A stretch of DNA of 64,000 nucleotides from Stenotrophomonas sp. 704A1 (GCF_030549525.1 NZ_CP130831.1:248001-312000); one strand, 5' to 3'; positions 44,402 through 53,455 are shown, counted from the first letter of the stretch. A program made the numbers and translations. The notes: a model not told the origin generated them from the letters alone.

Positions 44402-47038
44402 ATGAGCGACATACCGCTCGGTGTTGCGCGGGTGGATATCGAGGTCAACAGCAACCTCGGCGCTGCCACGCAGGCTGCCAAACGAAGCCTGGCCGACATG
44501 ACGGCCTCTGCACAGCAGCAGTACCAGCAACTGGACAGGGCCGAGCGCGCACGCCTGCAGATGCTGCTCCAGCAAAGCGCACAGGTGGACAGAACGCGCA
44601 TTGAACAGGAAATGCTCAATGCCGTCCTCAAGTCCAGCGCAGTACTGATCAATGAAATGGCCCGTCAGATGGCCAGCAACGAACGCGCCATGCGTGCGGC
44701 ACGCAATGAGATGCGGGCATACCGCAGTGAAGCCGAGGCGCTGGCAAGCACTACGGACAACGCCACCGCCTCATCGGCTGGCGCCAGCAGTGCAGCCGCG
44801 GGCTCGTCGTTCCTGGATCAGCTCGGCAAAGCGGGCGAGCTGAAGGGCGCATACGAGAATGTAGCGGAGGTTGTCTCCGGCCTGGTTGGCCGCTTCCCTG
44901 CGCTGGCCAATCCGATGGCAGCAGCGGCGGCAGCGCTGGCCGCCGCGGTCGGCGGCGTGGCCATAGCGTGGAACTCCGCCAGCGCTGAGTCATCCTCCTT
45001 CGAGCGATCCCTCCTGATCGTCGGTGATCGCCTCAACGTCAACGAAGCGCAATTGACAGGCTACGCGCAGGCAATGCGGCGGATTGATGGCATCACCATG
45101 AGTGAAGCGTCCGAAGCATTGAGCCAGGTCGCGATGACCGGCCAGTTCGCCGGTGATGAACTGCGACTGGTCGCGCAGGCCGCACTGCAATGGCAGGAAG
45201 CAGGCGTCAGCAGTGCAGAAGAAGTCATTGCGTCATTCGTCAAGATCAAGCAGAACCCGGTCGCGGCACTCAAGGAACTGGAGCAGCAGACCGACGTTCT
45301 CACCTTCGCACAGCAGCAGCAGATCCAATCGCTGATCGCGCAGGGAAACCAGGCAGATGCGTCGGCTCTGCTGATGCAGGCCTACGCAGGCAAGATCGGG
45401 GAGGTTGCACCCAAGGTCATCGACAGCGCTACGTTGATGGAAGGCGCCTGGCGCAGGGCGAAGATTGTCTTCTCCGACCTGTGGGACATGGTGAAGGAGC
45501 CATTCCGTGCGGACAGCGTCGACGATCTGCGCAAGAACCTGGCAGATGCCGAATCAAGCGTTCGTCGCTGGAGCTACACCACGCTGGACGGAACCACAGG
45601 CTCCAGTTACAGCCTGGCCGAGTACAGTCGTGCCAAGAAGGAAGCGGAGGAGGCGCTGCGCGCGCTGCAGAAGAACCTCAAGCCCATCCTGATCGAGGCG
45701 ACGGTGCCTCCAAAGCCCGGTCAAGCACGAACGCCTGCGCCCAATCCTGGCCCCCCGTCGATTGCCCCGGCCCAAACCATCGCCTCTCCGCCGTCCGTTC
45801 CTTCATTGTTCGATCAGATCCAGGAACAGATCGACCAGAATGAGCGCCAGCGACTGGGAATGGACAAGCTGTCTGCCAGCGAGCGCTTGCAGCGGCAGGC
45901 AAAGCTTGCGCTCAAGGATGCGACAGAAGACGGCAACGTGACCGCCGCGCAACGCCTGGAACTGGCGCTCAAGAACCTGCAGGCGAGCGAGCAGCAACTT
46001 GCACTGCACAGCGAAGAGGTTGCGGCTACCACTCAGCTTGAGAAGCTCAACAGGTCGCTGATGGACGCCGAAGAGGCGCGTCGGAAGGCAAACGAACAGG
46101 AGTTGCTCGGACTCGGACACGGTAAAGAAGCTGCAGCGCGCCTCGGTCGTGTCAATGGCATCCAGCGTGAGTACGAGCAGGGCATGAAAGCACTGCGCGA
46201 CAGCGGCATTCCCGAGGACAGCCGCAACTTCCGCCAGCAGTCTGACGCGCTTCGCTCAAGCCGTGATCGACGCCTGAGCGATGAGCAGGACTACCAAGGG
46301 CGTCGAATGGAGGAGATGGGCGACTGGCGCAATGGCGCGCGCAGCGCCTTCGACGACTACAGCGAATCCGCTTCCAACACAGCGGGTATGACCCAGGAAC
46401 TCTTCAGCAAGGCATTCAAGGGTGCCGAAGACGCGCTGACCAAGTTCGTTCTAACTGGCAAGCTAAACTTCAGCGATCTGGCCGATTCGATCATCACAGA
46501 CCTGGCACGAATTGCAGCCCAGCAAGCCCTGATGGGCATCATCAACAGTGTCGTCGGTGTTTTCGCCGGGAGCATGGGTGCGGGCGCAGGTTCAGCTCCT
46601 TCCACAGGGTTCGCTGCCGGTTTCGGCAACAACACCGGCTGGTTGAGCAGCGGCAACATGACCCCCAATGCGCTTGGCGGTGTCTATGCATCGCCCAGCC
46701 TCTCCGCCTACTCCGGTGGCGTCTACAACACCCCGCAGCTGTTCGCTTTCGCCAAGGGCGCAGGCGTCTTCGGCGAAGCGGGACCGGAAGCGATCATGCC
46801 GCTGCGGCGCGGGCCGGACGGTCGTCTCGGCGTAGCCGCACACGGTGGCGGCGGTAGCGGAGGCGTGGGTGTAAGCATCCGCATCGACAACAACGGCGGC
46901 AAGGAAGTCACCACCAACGAAAGCATGCTGCAGCAGTTCGGCAACGAGATCGGCCAGTTCGTGGAACGCAAGTACCGCGAACTGCAGAGTCGTGACCTGA
47001 AGGCGGGCGGCGTGCTCAGCAGGAGTGCCATGCAATGA
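44402..47038 (+). CDS. Tail tape measure protein
   Basis: An 878-aa protein: an N-terminal part starting GVARVDIEVNSNLGAATQAA, long coiled-coil segments rich in Gln, Ala and Glu (about 40-130 and 470-640), an Ala-rich hydrophobic stretch near 165-190 (MAAAAAALAAAVGGVAIAW), and a lambda-type C-terminal part with LARIAAQQALMGIINSVVG and GVFGEAGPEAIMPLRRGPDG, typical of lambda-family tape measures. By the usual rule of about 0.15 nm per residue the tail would be roughly 130 nm. Good AGGAAA before the ATG. It overlaps the gpM-like gene by ATGA. Confidence 0.92.
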   Translation: MSDIPLGVARVDIEVNSNLGAATQAAKRSLADMTASAQQQYQQLDRAERARLQMLLQQSAQVDRTRIEQEMLNAVLKSSAVLINEMARQMASNERAMRAARNEMRAYRSEAEALASTTDNATASSAGASSAAAGSSFLDQLGKAGELKGAYENVAEVVSGLVGRFPALANPMAAAAAALAAAVGGVAIAWNSASAESSSFERSLLIVGDRLNVNEAQLTGYAQAMRRIDGITMSEASEALSQVAMTGQFAGDELRLVAQAALQWQEAGVSSAEEVIASFVKIKQNPVAALKELEQQTDVLTFAQQQQIQSLIAQGNQADASALLMQAYAGKIGEVAPKVIDSATLMEGAWRRAKIVFSDLWDMVKEPFRADSVDDLRKNLADAESSVRRWSYTTLDGTTGSSYSLAEYSRAKKEAEEALRALQKNLKPILIEATVPPKPGQARTPAPNPGPPSIAPAQTIASPPSVPSLFDQIQEQIDQNERQRLGMDKLSASERLQRQAKLALKDATEDGNVTAAQRLELALKNLQASEQQLALHSEEVAATTQLEKLNRSLMDAEEARRKANEQELLGLGHGKEAAARLGRVNGIQREYEQGMKALRDSGIPEDSRNFRQQSDALRSSRDRRLSDEQDYQGRRMEEMGDWRNGARSAFDDYSESASNTAGMTQELFSKAFKGAEDALTKFVLTGKLNFSDLADSIITDLARIAAQQALMGIINSVVGVFAGSMGAGAGSAPSTGFAAGFGNNTGWLSSGNMTPNALGGVYASPSLSAYSGGVYNTPQLFAFAKGAGVFGEAGPEAIMPLRRGPDGRLGVAAHGGGGSGGVGVSIRIDNNGGKEVTTNESMLQQFGNEIGQFVERKYRELQSRDLKAGGVLSRSAMQ

Positions 47039-47364
47039 CCGATACCTTTACCTGGCCGGCAACCAGCCAGAGCACCGGAACCACTACCGCCGCCGTGAAG
47101 CGTGCGAAGTTCGGCGATGGTTATGCGCAGGCCGCTGCCGATGGTCTGAACGCCACCTCGCGCAGCTACCAGCTGCAGTTCGTCGGCAACCGCAGGACGA
47201 TCAACGAGATCGTGACGTTCCTGGATGGTCATGCCGGCCGCAGCTTCCTGTGGAATGGGCCACTGGGGCAGGGGCTGTATACCTGTGATTCCTACACCGA
47301 CAGTCATCTGGGCGGCTCGATGTTCAGCATTACCGCGGCATTTGAACAGACACATCAGCCGTAG
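47035..47364 (+). CDS. Minor tail protein (lambda gpM-like)
   Basis: A 109-aa protein of the phage minor tail family: FTWPATSQSTGTTT at the start, VKRAKFGDGYAQAAADGLN, SYQLQF and the Trp-containing GRSFLWNGPLGQGLYTCDSY. It forms part of the distal tail that receives L, K, I and J. The first fibre-like gene starts 8 bp after its stop. Confidence 0.88.
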   Translation: MTDTFTWPATSQSTGTTTAAVKRAKFGDGYAQAAADGLNATSRSYQLQFVGNRRTINEIVTFLDGHAGRSFLWNGPLGQGLYTCDSYTDSHLGGSMFSITAAFEQTHQP

Positions 47365-47372
47365 GAGCAGAC

Positions 47373-48521
47373 ATGGATCTACAGCAGATTGATCTGGACA
47401 CCATCCAACCCAACGGTAAACGGGGCGAAACCCAGCGCCCGGCCTTCACCAAGATCAACCAGAACTTCAAAGAAGTTGCCCTGGCGCTGGATGCAGTTCC
47501 CGAGGCAGTTGCACGGGCCGTCTCGGGAAGAAATCGCCTGATCAACGGGAACTTCGACTGTTGGCAGCGGGGTATCAGCTTCAATACAGGGGGGGCGTAC
47601 ACGGCCGATCGCTGGTTCCTGCAGATGCACGGCATCGCAGATCCGGTGTTCCGGCGGAATCCCACGGCAGTGGGGGACAATAACTTTCCCCGCAGCAGGT
47701 ACACGCTGTCCACCAGCTCGAGCGGAAACACCGACGGAGAGAAGCACTTCTTCGTCTTCGAGCAGCGTGTGGAGGACGTGCGCAACTTCGCGGATGCCCA
47801 AAGCACGGTGTCCTTCCTGGTATTCAACGCGGGTGCGGGAGGGCGCAGGATCGCGCTGGAGTTCGCGCAGACCTTCGGCGCCACGGGCAGCGCTCCGGTA
47901 CTGGCCATTGCGCCTGAGGTCTTCGAGCTCGCCCCGGGATTGAACAGAATCCGCAAGACAGTGACGTTGCCCTCGATCTCAGGAAAGACACTATCTGATG
48001 AGGGGGCCGCAGTTGTCTGCGTCTGGGTCTCGGCGGGCACACAGTTCGCCAACCGCACCGCCGGCCTTGGTGGGCAGCAGGGCCAGCTGTACTTCGGCGA
48101 GTTCCAGTGGGAGGGCGGTGCGATGGGCACGGACTTCGAATGGCGTCCGCCGGCCGAAGAGATGCAGCGCTGTCGGCGTTACTACCAGACCGATGCCACG
48201 GGAAGCCATTTCGATGGTGGTAGTCGCTTCAACGCTGGTGTAGGACTCATCCGAGGTGACAACAAGGTCTACCTGACCTATCGCTTCAGCCAACGCATGC
48301 GAACCATTCCCAGGGTTGGATTTTCCAGCCTGCCGCAGTGGCGGCTTCTCACTGGCACCGGAGCTGTGAGCCTGACGTCGATCGAGGCCGTAGAGATTTC
48401 ATCAACGCGGATGACGATTGTCGGCTCCTTGACCGACGGGGCTGCAGGTCAGGCCGGCATCCTTCAGAGCAGCGACTCGGCCGGCGCAGGTACCGGAATC
48501 AACCTGGACGCGGAAATCTGA
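47373..48521 (+). CDS. Fibre-like tail protein, paralogue 1 of 4
   Basis: A 382-aa protein. Residues 1-45 carry the shared anchor IDLDTIQPNGKRGETQRPAF then TKINQNFKEV. From about 57 follow GRNRLINGNFDCWQRG and TADRWF, then a beta-rich carbohydrate-binding-like sandwich; near 250 comes FEWRPPAEEMQRCRRYY, and a variable C-terminal domain ends in NLDAEI. This layout occurs in phage receptor-binding proteins. It is preceded by TAGGAGC. Divergence from the other paralogues rises towards the C-terminus, where specificity would lie. Confidence 0.78.
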   Translation: MDLQQIDLDTIQPNGKRGETQRPAFTKINQNFKEVALALDAVPEAVARAVSGRNRLINGNFDCWQRGISFNTGGAYTADRWFLQMHGIADPVFRRNPTAVGDNNFPRSRYTLSTSSSGNTDGEKHFFVFEQRVEDVRNFADAQSTVSFLVFNAGAGGRRIALEFAQTFGATGSAPVLAIAPEVFELAPGLNRIRKTVTLPSISGKTLSDEGAAVVCVWVSAGTQFANRTAGLGGQQGQLYFGEFQWEGGAMGTDFEWRPPAEEMQRCRRYYQTDATGSHFDGGSRFNAGVGLIRGDNKVYLTYRFSQRMRTIPRVGFSSLPQWRLLTGTGAVSLTSIEAVEISSTRMTIVGSLTDGAAGQAGILQSSDSAGAGTGINLDAEI

Positions 48522-48590
48522 AAATGCGCAAGAACGCTCGCGACATACACGGCTTCGTGCCACATCTCAAATGACAAGGAGACACTAGAC

Positions 48591-49736
48591 ATGTCATTGA
48601 AAATCATCGATCTAGATTCCGTTCAGCCGAACGGGAAAAGGGGCGAAACGCAGCGTCCGGCTTTCACCAAGGTCAACGAAAATTTCGCGGAGCTATACGA
48701 CGCACTTGAATCGGTTCCGCAGAGCATCGACGCGGTGATCACCGAGCGTATCCCAGGCAGAAATCTCCTCATAAACGGTGGTCTGCAGTTCTGGCAGCGA
48801 CGGACCTCCGGTCGTGTCGGCAGCGGGGCAGGTACTTTGGGGGCGGAGACCTTCTTCGCGGACCGCTTCTCCAACTCTGCGTTGAGCTGTAATCAGGACG
48901 TCCAGCGCGTTGTCTATGACGGCCGGCAGGCAGGCTTCCCGGAGGACACCCGTTCTATCCTCGTCTGCACGGTGTCCAATGCCGTTGCCAGCAGTGGCGC
49001 CTGGATGGGACAGAGGATCGAAGGGGTCCGCAGTGCGAGCGGTGATATTACGATATCGGTATGGGCAAACAGCGATGCCCCGGGACGCAAGGTTGGCGTG
49101 CGTGTCATTCAGGATTTCGGAACGGGCGGTTCGCCTTCGCCAAAGACGGTTGCTGAAGTGGGGGTGATCACACTGAGTACGGCGGCCAGCCGACACTGCA
49201 TCACCGTTAGCTTGCCAAGTACCAAAGGAAAGACGCTCGGCAGCGATGGAAACGACCATCTGTACGTGGTGTTCGACCTTTGCAGTACGGGTCATGGCGG
49301 AGAGCTGCTGGGTCAGAACGGTTCATTTGGTTTCACCCAGTTCCAGGTCGAAGCAGGACGCACGGCGTCGCGCTTCGACTGGCGACCAGTTGGTGTAGAA
49401 CTGACACTTTGCCAGCGCTACTACGAGAAGAGCTACAAGCTGGACGTGCCGCCGAACACGGCGACAAACGAAGGTCGCGAGGCGTTCTCATCCAATACGC
49501 CGGGTATCGCCCACTACCAGAGCATCCGATTCCAGACCTCCAAGCGTGCTCACCCGTACGTGATGATCATTTCGGCGGACACTGTGCAGCAGAACGGGCA
49601 TATCGCCGAAGACAATATCTCAAGGGTGCCGTGCGTTGTGAACTACGCGTCCAACTCAGGCTACGAAGTCAGCTGGTCGAACAATGCAGGGCGTTGGGGT
49701 GGCTGGTGGCATTGGTGGGCGGATGCAGAGTTCTGA
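48591..49736 (+). CDS. Fibre-like tail protein, paralogue 2 of 4
   Basis: A 381-aa protein with the shared N-terminal anchor (IIDLDSVQPNGKRGETQRPA), then GRNLLINGGLQFWQRR, a beta-rich middle, FDWRPVGVELTLCQRYYEKS near 263 and a C-terminus ending WHWWADAEF. LDVPPNTAT after the RYYEKSYK motif is shared with paralogue 3 (IDVPPGTAD). Base composition is lower in GC than paralogue 4, so the copies were not all made recently from one another. Strong AAGGAG before the ATG. Confidence 0.78.
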   Translation: MSLKIIDLDSVQPNGKRGETQRPAFTKVNENFAELYDALESVPQSIDAVITERIPGRNLLINGGLQFWQRRTSGRVGSGAGTLGAETFFADRFSNSALSCNQDVQRVVYDGRQAGFPEDTRSILVCTVSNAVASSGAWMGQRIEGVRSASGDITISVWANSDAPGRKVGVRVIQDFGTGGSPSPKTVAEVGVITLSTAASRHCITVSLPSTKGKTLGSDGNDHLYVVFDLCSTGHGGELLGQNGSFGFTQFQVEAGRTASRFDWRPVGVELTLCQRYYEKSYKLDVPPNTATNEGREAFSSNTPGIAHYQSIRFQTSKRAHPYVMIISADTVQQNGHIAEDNISRVPCVVNYASNSGYEVSWSNNAGRWGGWWHWWADAEF

Positions 49737-49772
49737 TCCGTAGGCCTCTCTCCAAGACAACAGGACCCCGAC

Positions 49773-50927
49773 ATGGCAAGAAGGATCATTGACCTCGATA
49801 CCGTTCAAGCGAATGGTAAACGGGGTGAAACGCAGCGCCCGGCATTCACCAAGATCAACGAGAATTTCGACGAAGTCTATAGCGGCTTGCTTGATGCTCA
49901 GGAGGCAGTCGCCGCCATTCCAGCCACCCTGGATGCAGCACTGGCCGGTAGATCACTGGCCAGGAACTACCTCGTCAATGGTGACTTCCGCTTCTGGCAG
50001 CGCGGGTGGGGCTTGGCACAGGGCACAGGCTCGACCTATCTGGCCGATCGCTGGAAGCGGGACAACGGCAATGGAACCCTGTCCATGGCGCGCTTCCCAC
50101 TGGAACCAGGACAGACCGCGATTCCCGGCAATCCACGCTGGTACATGAATGTCAACGTAGGCGCCTCCTCAGCCAGGAACAGCTACCAGCGTGTTTCGCA
50201 ACTGATCGAAGACGTAACACTCCTCAGCGGCAGGAAGCTGACGCTTTCCTTCTATGCGAAGGCAGCCCTTGGCGCCAGAATTGCCGTGGAGATCGAGCAG
50301 GATCTACGTGGCCAGGATGCCTCGACACAGACATTTGCAGGCATCGCCACGCTGACGGGAGCCTGGACCAGGTACGCGATGACGTTCGATGTACCCAGTG
50401 TTTCCGGAAAGAACACCAACGGTGCTGGACACTGCACGTGGGTCTCGCTGTGGATGTCCACCGGTCCGGATTTCAGCGACCGGGTACCTGGCCTGGGCCA
50501 TCAGACCGGCAACTTCGACATCGCGATGGTGCAGCTGGAAGACGGCGCGGCAGCCACCGACTTCGAGCGTAGACCCGATGCATTGGAGCTGCTGCTGTGC
50601 CAGCGCTACTTCGAGAAGAGCTACAACATTGATGTACCACCAGGGACCGCTGACGTATCCGGGCGGGACAACCAGTTCTATGACCGCACGATCGGCGTGG
50701 GCAGCACCTCGCACATCCGATGCCGTGTACTGAAGCGGGCGACACCCGCTTACACCGTCTACAACGACACAACCGGCATTGCCGGCCAAGTTTCGGGTGC
50801 ATCCGGTGGTGCCGGTACGGTGACATCGATCGTCAATCCCGGCCAGTCCGGTGCCCAGGTCAATTATGTGTCGGCACCCGGGAACTGGGGTTCCTCCTTC
50901 CACTGGACTGCAGATTCGGAGCTTTGA
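49773..50927 (+). CDS. Fibre-like tail protein, paralogue 3 of 4
   Basis: A 384-aa protein with anchor IIDLDTVQANGKRGETQRPA, then ARNYLVNGDFRFWQRGWG, STYLADRWKRD, a beta-rich middle, FERRPDALELLLCQRYFEKS and a C-terminus ending FHWTADSEL. The closest relative in the array over the C-terminal third is paralogue 2. It is followed within 2 bp by a small chaperone-like gene, which the other fibre genes lack. Confidence 0.78.
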   Translation: MARRIIDLDTVQANGKRGETQRPAFTKINENFDEVYSGLLDAQEAVAAIPATLDAALAGRSLARNYLVNGDFRFWQRGWGLAQGTGSTYLADRWKRDNGNGTLSMARFPLEPGQTAIPGNPRWYMNVNVGASSARNSYQRVSQLIEDVTLLSGRKLTLSFYAKAALGARIAVEIEQDLRGQDASTQTFAGIATLTGAWTRYAMTFDVPSVSGKNTNGAGHCTWVSLWMSTGPDFSDRVPGLGHQTGNFDIAMVQLEDGAAATDFERRPDALELLLCQRYFEKSYNIDVPPGTADVSGRDNQFYDRTIGVGSTSHIRCRVLKRATPAYTVYNDTTGIAGQVSGASGGAGTVTSIVNPGQSGAQVNYVSAPGNWGSSFHWTADSEL

Positions 50928-50928
50928 C

Positions 50929-51399
50929 ATGTATCAACTGACGCAGGAGCCGGACATCATCAAGTGTAAAGACACCGGAGCATTCATTCCGCGTGGCCAC
51001 TGGATGTGGCGGGATTACGAGGCGTGGATACTGGCTGGCAACGCGCCCTCGCCGGTGCCGCTGCCCTATCCGGCAGGATCTGCCGAGCACCTGCATCAGC
51101 TGCGGCGCCAGGCGGAGCAATGGATGTGCGAGTACGCCCAGACACTGGGCCATTCATCGGTGGAAAGCTGCTGTAGCTACACCAGCAGTGTGATTCCCGG
51201 GCTGGCCTGCGAGGCCCGAGCGATGGTGGCGTGGCGCGATGCGGTCACTCTGGCATTGAAAAATTTGACCATCGCATCGCCTGATGATGCGCAGAACTGG
51301 GATCAGATCAAGCAACGGCTGCCGCAACCGGAGATGTTCGACTGGCTGTGCGGGACTTCCGACAGTGTTCCGCCAGTGCGCGGACCCGCAGAAATCTAG
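50929..51399 (+). CDS. Tail fibre assembly-like protein
   Basis: A 156-aa protein. The N-terminus has IIKCKDTGAFIPRGHW and WRDYEAWILAGNAPSPVPLP, resembling the Trp-rich end of tail-fibre assembly proteins (W..Y..WL..GN..P). A Cys-rich helical middle (WMCEYAQTLG, ESCCSYTSSVIPG) and a closing NWDQIKQRLPQPEMFDWL follow. It may chaperone paralogue 3 or all fibres. The start overlaps the stop of paralogue 3 by adjacency (TGACATG). No exact family recognised. Confidence 0.6.
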   Translation: MYQLTQEPDIIKCKDTGAFIPRGHWMWRDYEAWILAGNAPSPVPLPYPAGSAEHLHQLRRQAEQWMCEYAQTLGHSSVESCCSYTSSVIPGLACEARAMVAWRDAVTLALKNLTIASPDDAQNWDQIKQRLPQPEMFDWLCGTSDSVPPVRGPAEI

Positions 51400-51409
51400 A
51401 GAAACGCTC

Positions 51410-52546
51410 ATGGCAAGGAAAATCATCGACCTCGACACCGTCCAGCCCAATGGCAAACGGGGTGAGACACAGCGCCCGGCGTTCACCAAGATCAACGACA
51501 ACTTCGCCGAGATCTATGCCGGACTGGATGACGCGGAATCGGCGCTCATGCACCTGGAAGGCCGCATGGCCGGAAGGAACGCACTCATCAATGGCGACTT
51601 CCGGCTCTGGCAGCGCGGGGCAGCGTTCCCTGCATCCACGGGCCCGCGTTACATCGCTGATCGCTGGCTGGCCAATGCCACCGGCACCACAGTAGCCGTC
51701 ACACGCGAAGACGTACCCGCCGGCGGCGGCCCAGGTGGGCGCCTGCTGGCCGGATCACGCCATCTGCTCCGGCTGGACGTGCAGAGCGTCGCCGCTGCCG
51801 GCAACATGGCGCTGGTCCAGCAACGCATCGAGGACGTCCGGACCCTGGCCGGGCGCACCGTCACCATCAGCTTCAAGGCGCGGGCCTCGGTGGACGACTT
51901 CCGCATCGGCGTGGAGCTGCAGCAGTCCCATGGAACGGGCGGGTCGACCGCGCGCGACAGCATCGGCGCCTCGGTCGTGCTCGACACGCTGTGGCGCTGG
52001 CATCAGGTCACCGTGGAGGTGCCCGGCCTTGCCGGCAGCACGCTGGGCCCGGACAGCTACCTGCAACTCAGCTTCTGGCTGGACGCAGGTGCCGACTTCA
52101 GCGGGCGGGCCTTTGCCGCCGGGCAGAAGAGCGGCAGTGTGCAGCTGGCCGAAGTGCAGATCGAAGCGGGCGACACCGCCACCGACTTCGATCGTCGCTC
52201 CGACGCAATGGAACTCATGCTCTGCCAGCGCTATTACGAAACGGTGGATGTGAACCGGATCCTGGGCATCACCTACACCGCCAACGGCGACACGCGAGCC
52301 TGCATCCCGTTCAAGGTGCGCAAGCGGATAGCGCCCAGGATCTCCTCGCCGTCCAACGCACTGAACCTGGTGGGTTTCGGCTCCGAAGGCAGCCTCATCA
52401 ACTTCAACGGCGGCAGCCCCGGCTGGCAGTCCACCGTGGACGCGGCCGTGTTGTCCACGATGTCCAACAACATGCAGCAGTGGGGCGCGGTGGTGGTGTG
52501 GTCGACCACCTCCCAGATTCTGGTGCACGCAGATGCGGAGCTCTGA
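51410..52546 (+). CDS. Fibre-like tail protein, paralogue 4 of 4
   Basis: A 378-aa protein with anchor IIDLDTVQPNGKRGETQRPA, GRNALINGDFRLWQRGAAF, YIADRWLAN, a beta-rich middle with VQQRIEDVRTLAGRTVTIS, FDRRSDAMELMLCQRYYETV and a C-terminus ending ILVHADAEL. Its GC content is higher than that of paralogues 1-3 and close to the chromosomal average, consistent with long residence or a different source. A 49-aa reading frame starts 4 bp after its stop. Confidence 0.78.
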   Translation: MARKIIDLDTVQPNGKRGETQRPAFTKINDNFAEIYAGLDDAESALMHLEGRMAGRNALINGDFRLWQRGAAFPASTGPRYIADRWLANATGTTVAVTREDVPAGGGPGGRLLAGSRHLLRLDVQSVAAAGNMALVQQRIEDVRTLAGRTVTISFKARASVDDFRIGVELQQSHGTGGSTARDSIGASVVLDTLWRWHQVTVEVPGLAGSTLGPDSYLQLSFWLDAGADFSGRAFAAGQKSGSVQLAEVQIEAGDTATDFDRRSDAMELMLCQRYYETVDVNRILGITYTANGDTRACIPFKVRKRIAPRISSPSNALNLVGFGSEGSLINFNGGSPGWQSTVDAAVLSTMSNNMQQWGAVVVWSTTSQILVHADAEL

Positions 52547-52549
52547 GCC

Positions 52550-52699
52550 ATGAACGGAATCACCACCGGAACCGGCCCCATTCCCTGCTTCACCACCCTT
52601 GTGTCACTGCGCCCCGGGCACCGCGTCATCGTGCCCCACGGCCATCCACCCTATCCCGTACCGCCTCTTCCCCTCGTCGCACAGGAGCGCACCCCATGA
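52550..52699 (+). CDS. Small hypothetical protein, 49 aa
   Basis: A short frame starting MNGITTGTGPIPCFTTLVSL and ending VAQERTP, Pro-rich (PHGHPPYPVPPLPL). It begins 4 bp after the stop of fibre paralogue 4, has GGAG 9 bp upstream, and its stop overlaps the gpL-like start (ATGA 52696-52699). This tight coupling on both sides supports translation, though the protein has no recognisable domain and could be only a coupling frame. Confidence 0.5.
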   Translation: MNGITTGTGPIPCFTTLVSLRPGHRVIVPHGHPPYPVPPLPLVAQERTP

Positions 52700-53391
52700 T
52701 CACCGCCGATGCCCAGCAGCTTGAGCCGGGTGGCCGCATCACCGTCTACGAGCTGGACGCCAGCAGTTTCGGTGCCGACAAACTGTTCTTCCATGCACAC
52801 CTGCAGAGTGGCCTCATCTGGTGGCAGGGCCAGGAGTATGGCCCCTGGCCGATCGAGGCCAGTGGCTTCGAGCGCACCAGTGACCAGCCGCCGAATCCCC
52901 GCCTGCGCGTGAGCAATATCGACGGTCGCATCACCGCCATGTGCCTGCTGTTCGATGACCTGGTCGGTGCCCGCATCATCCGCCGGCAGACACTGGCAAA
53001 GTACCTGGACGCGGCCAACTTCGAGGAGGGCAATCCCAGTGCGGATCCCGCCGAGCACTTCCCCGATGAAGTCTGGTTCATCGAACGCAAGATCGGCGAG
53101 GACAAGCAGATGGTCGAGTTCGAGCTGACCACTGCCATCGACCTCAACGGCCAGCAGCTGCCGGGCAGGCAGATCATTGCCGGCATGTGCGGCTGGCTGG
53201 TACGCGGTGGTTACCGCGGCCCCTACTGCGGCTACAACGGGCCGGCGGTGGCCGACGGCGACGACGTGGCCACCGACGATCCTGCCCGTGACCAGTGCGG
53301 GGGCCGCGTGCGCAGCTGCAAGCTGCGCTTCGGCCAGGACAAGCCGTTGCCCTATGGCGGCTTTCCCGCCGCCGGTCTGCTGCGCTCCTGA
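52696..53391 (+). CDS. Minor tail protein (lambda gpL-like)
   Basis: A 231-aa protein of the gpL family: VYELDASSFGADKLFFHAH near the start, ASGFERTSDQPPNPRLRVSN, and four conserved cysteines in GMCGWLVRGG, GPYCGYNG, DQCGG and RSCKLRFG, which in lambda gpL hold an iron-sulphur cluster. It joins the tail tip between M and J. ATG 52696 overlaps the stop of the 49-aa frame. Confidence 0.9.
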   Translation: MITADAQQLEPGGRITVYELDASSFGADKLFFHAHLQSGLIWWQGQEYGPWPIEASGFERTSDQPPNPRLRVSNIDGRITAMCLLFDDLVGARIIRRQTLAKYLDAANFEEGNPSADPAEHFPDEVWFIERKIGEDKQMVEFELTTAIDLNGQQLPGRQIIAGMCGWLVRGGYRGPYCGYNGPAVADGDDVATDDPARDQCGGRVRSCKLRFGQDKPLPYGGFPAAGLLRS

Positions 53392-53419
53392 GCCAGCCGT
53401 CCACCGACCTTCCACTTCC

Positions 53420-53443
53420 AGGCCCGCCCGTGTGGGCCTTTTT
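53420..53443 (+). terminator. Terminator-like hairpin between gpL-like and gpK-like genes
   Basis: AGGCCC, loop GCCCGTGT, GGGCCT and TTTTC. Stem of 6 bp; weaker than the others but in the same kind of position, directly before the next gene. Confidence 0.6.
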
Positions 53444-53455
53444 CATGGGTGAAAC

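Noticed and set aside
48524..48574. 16-codon frame after fibre paralogue 1
   Set aside because: Too short, with no counterpart after paralogue 2 and no Shine-Dalgarno; kept apart from the better supported 49-aa frame at 52550.
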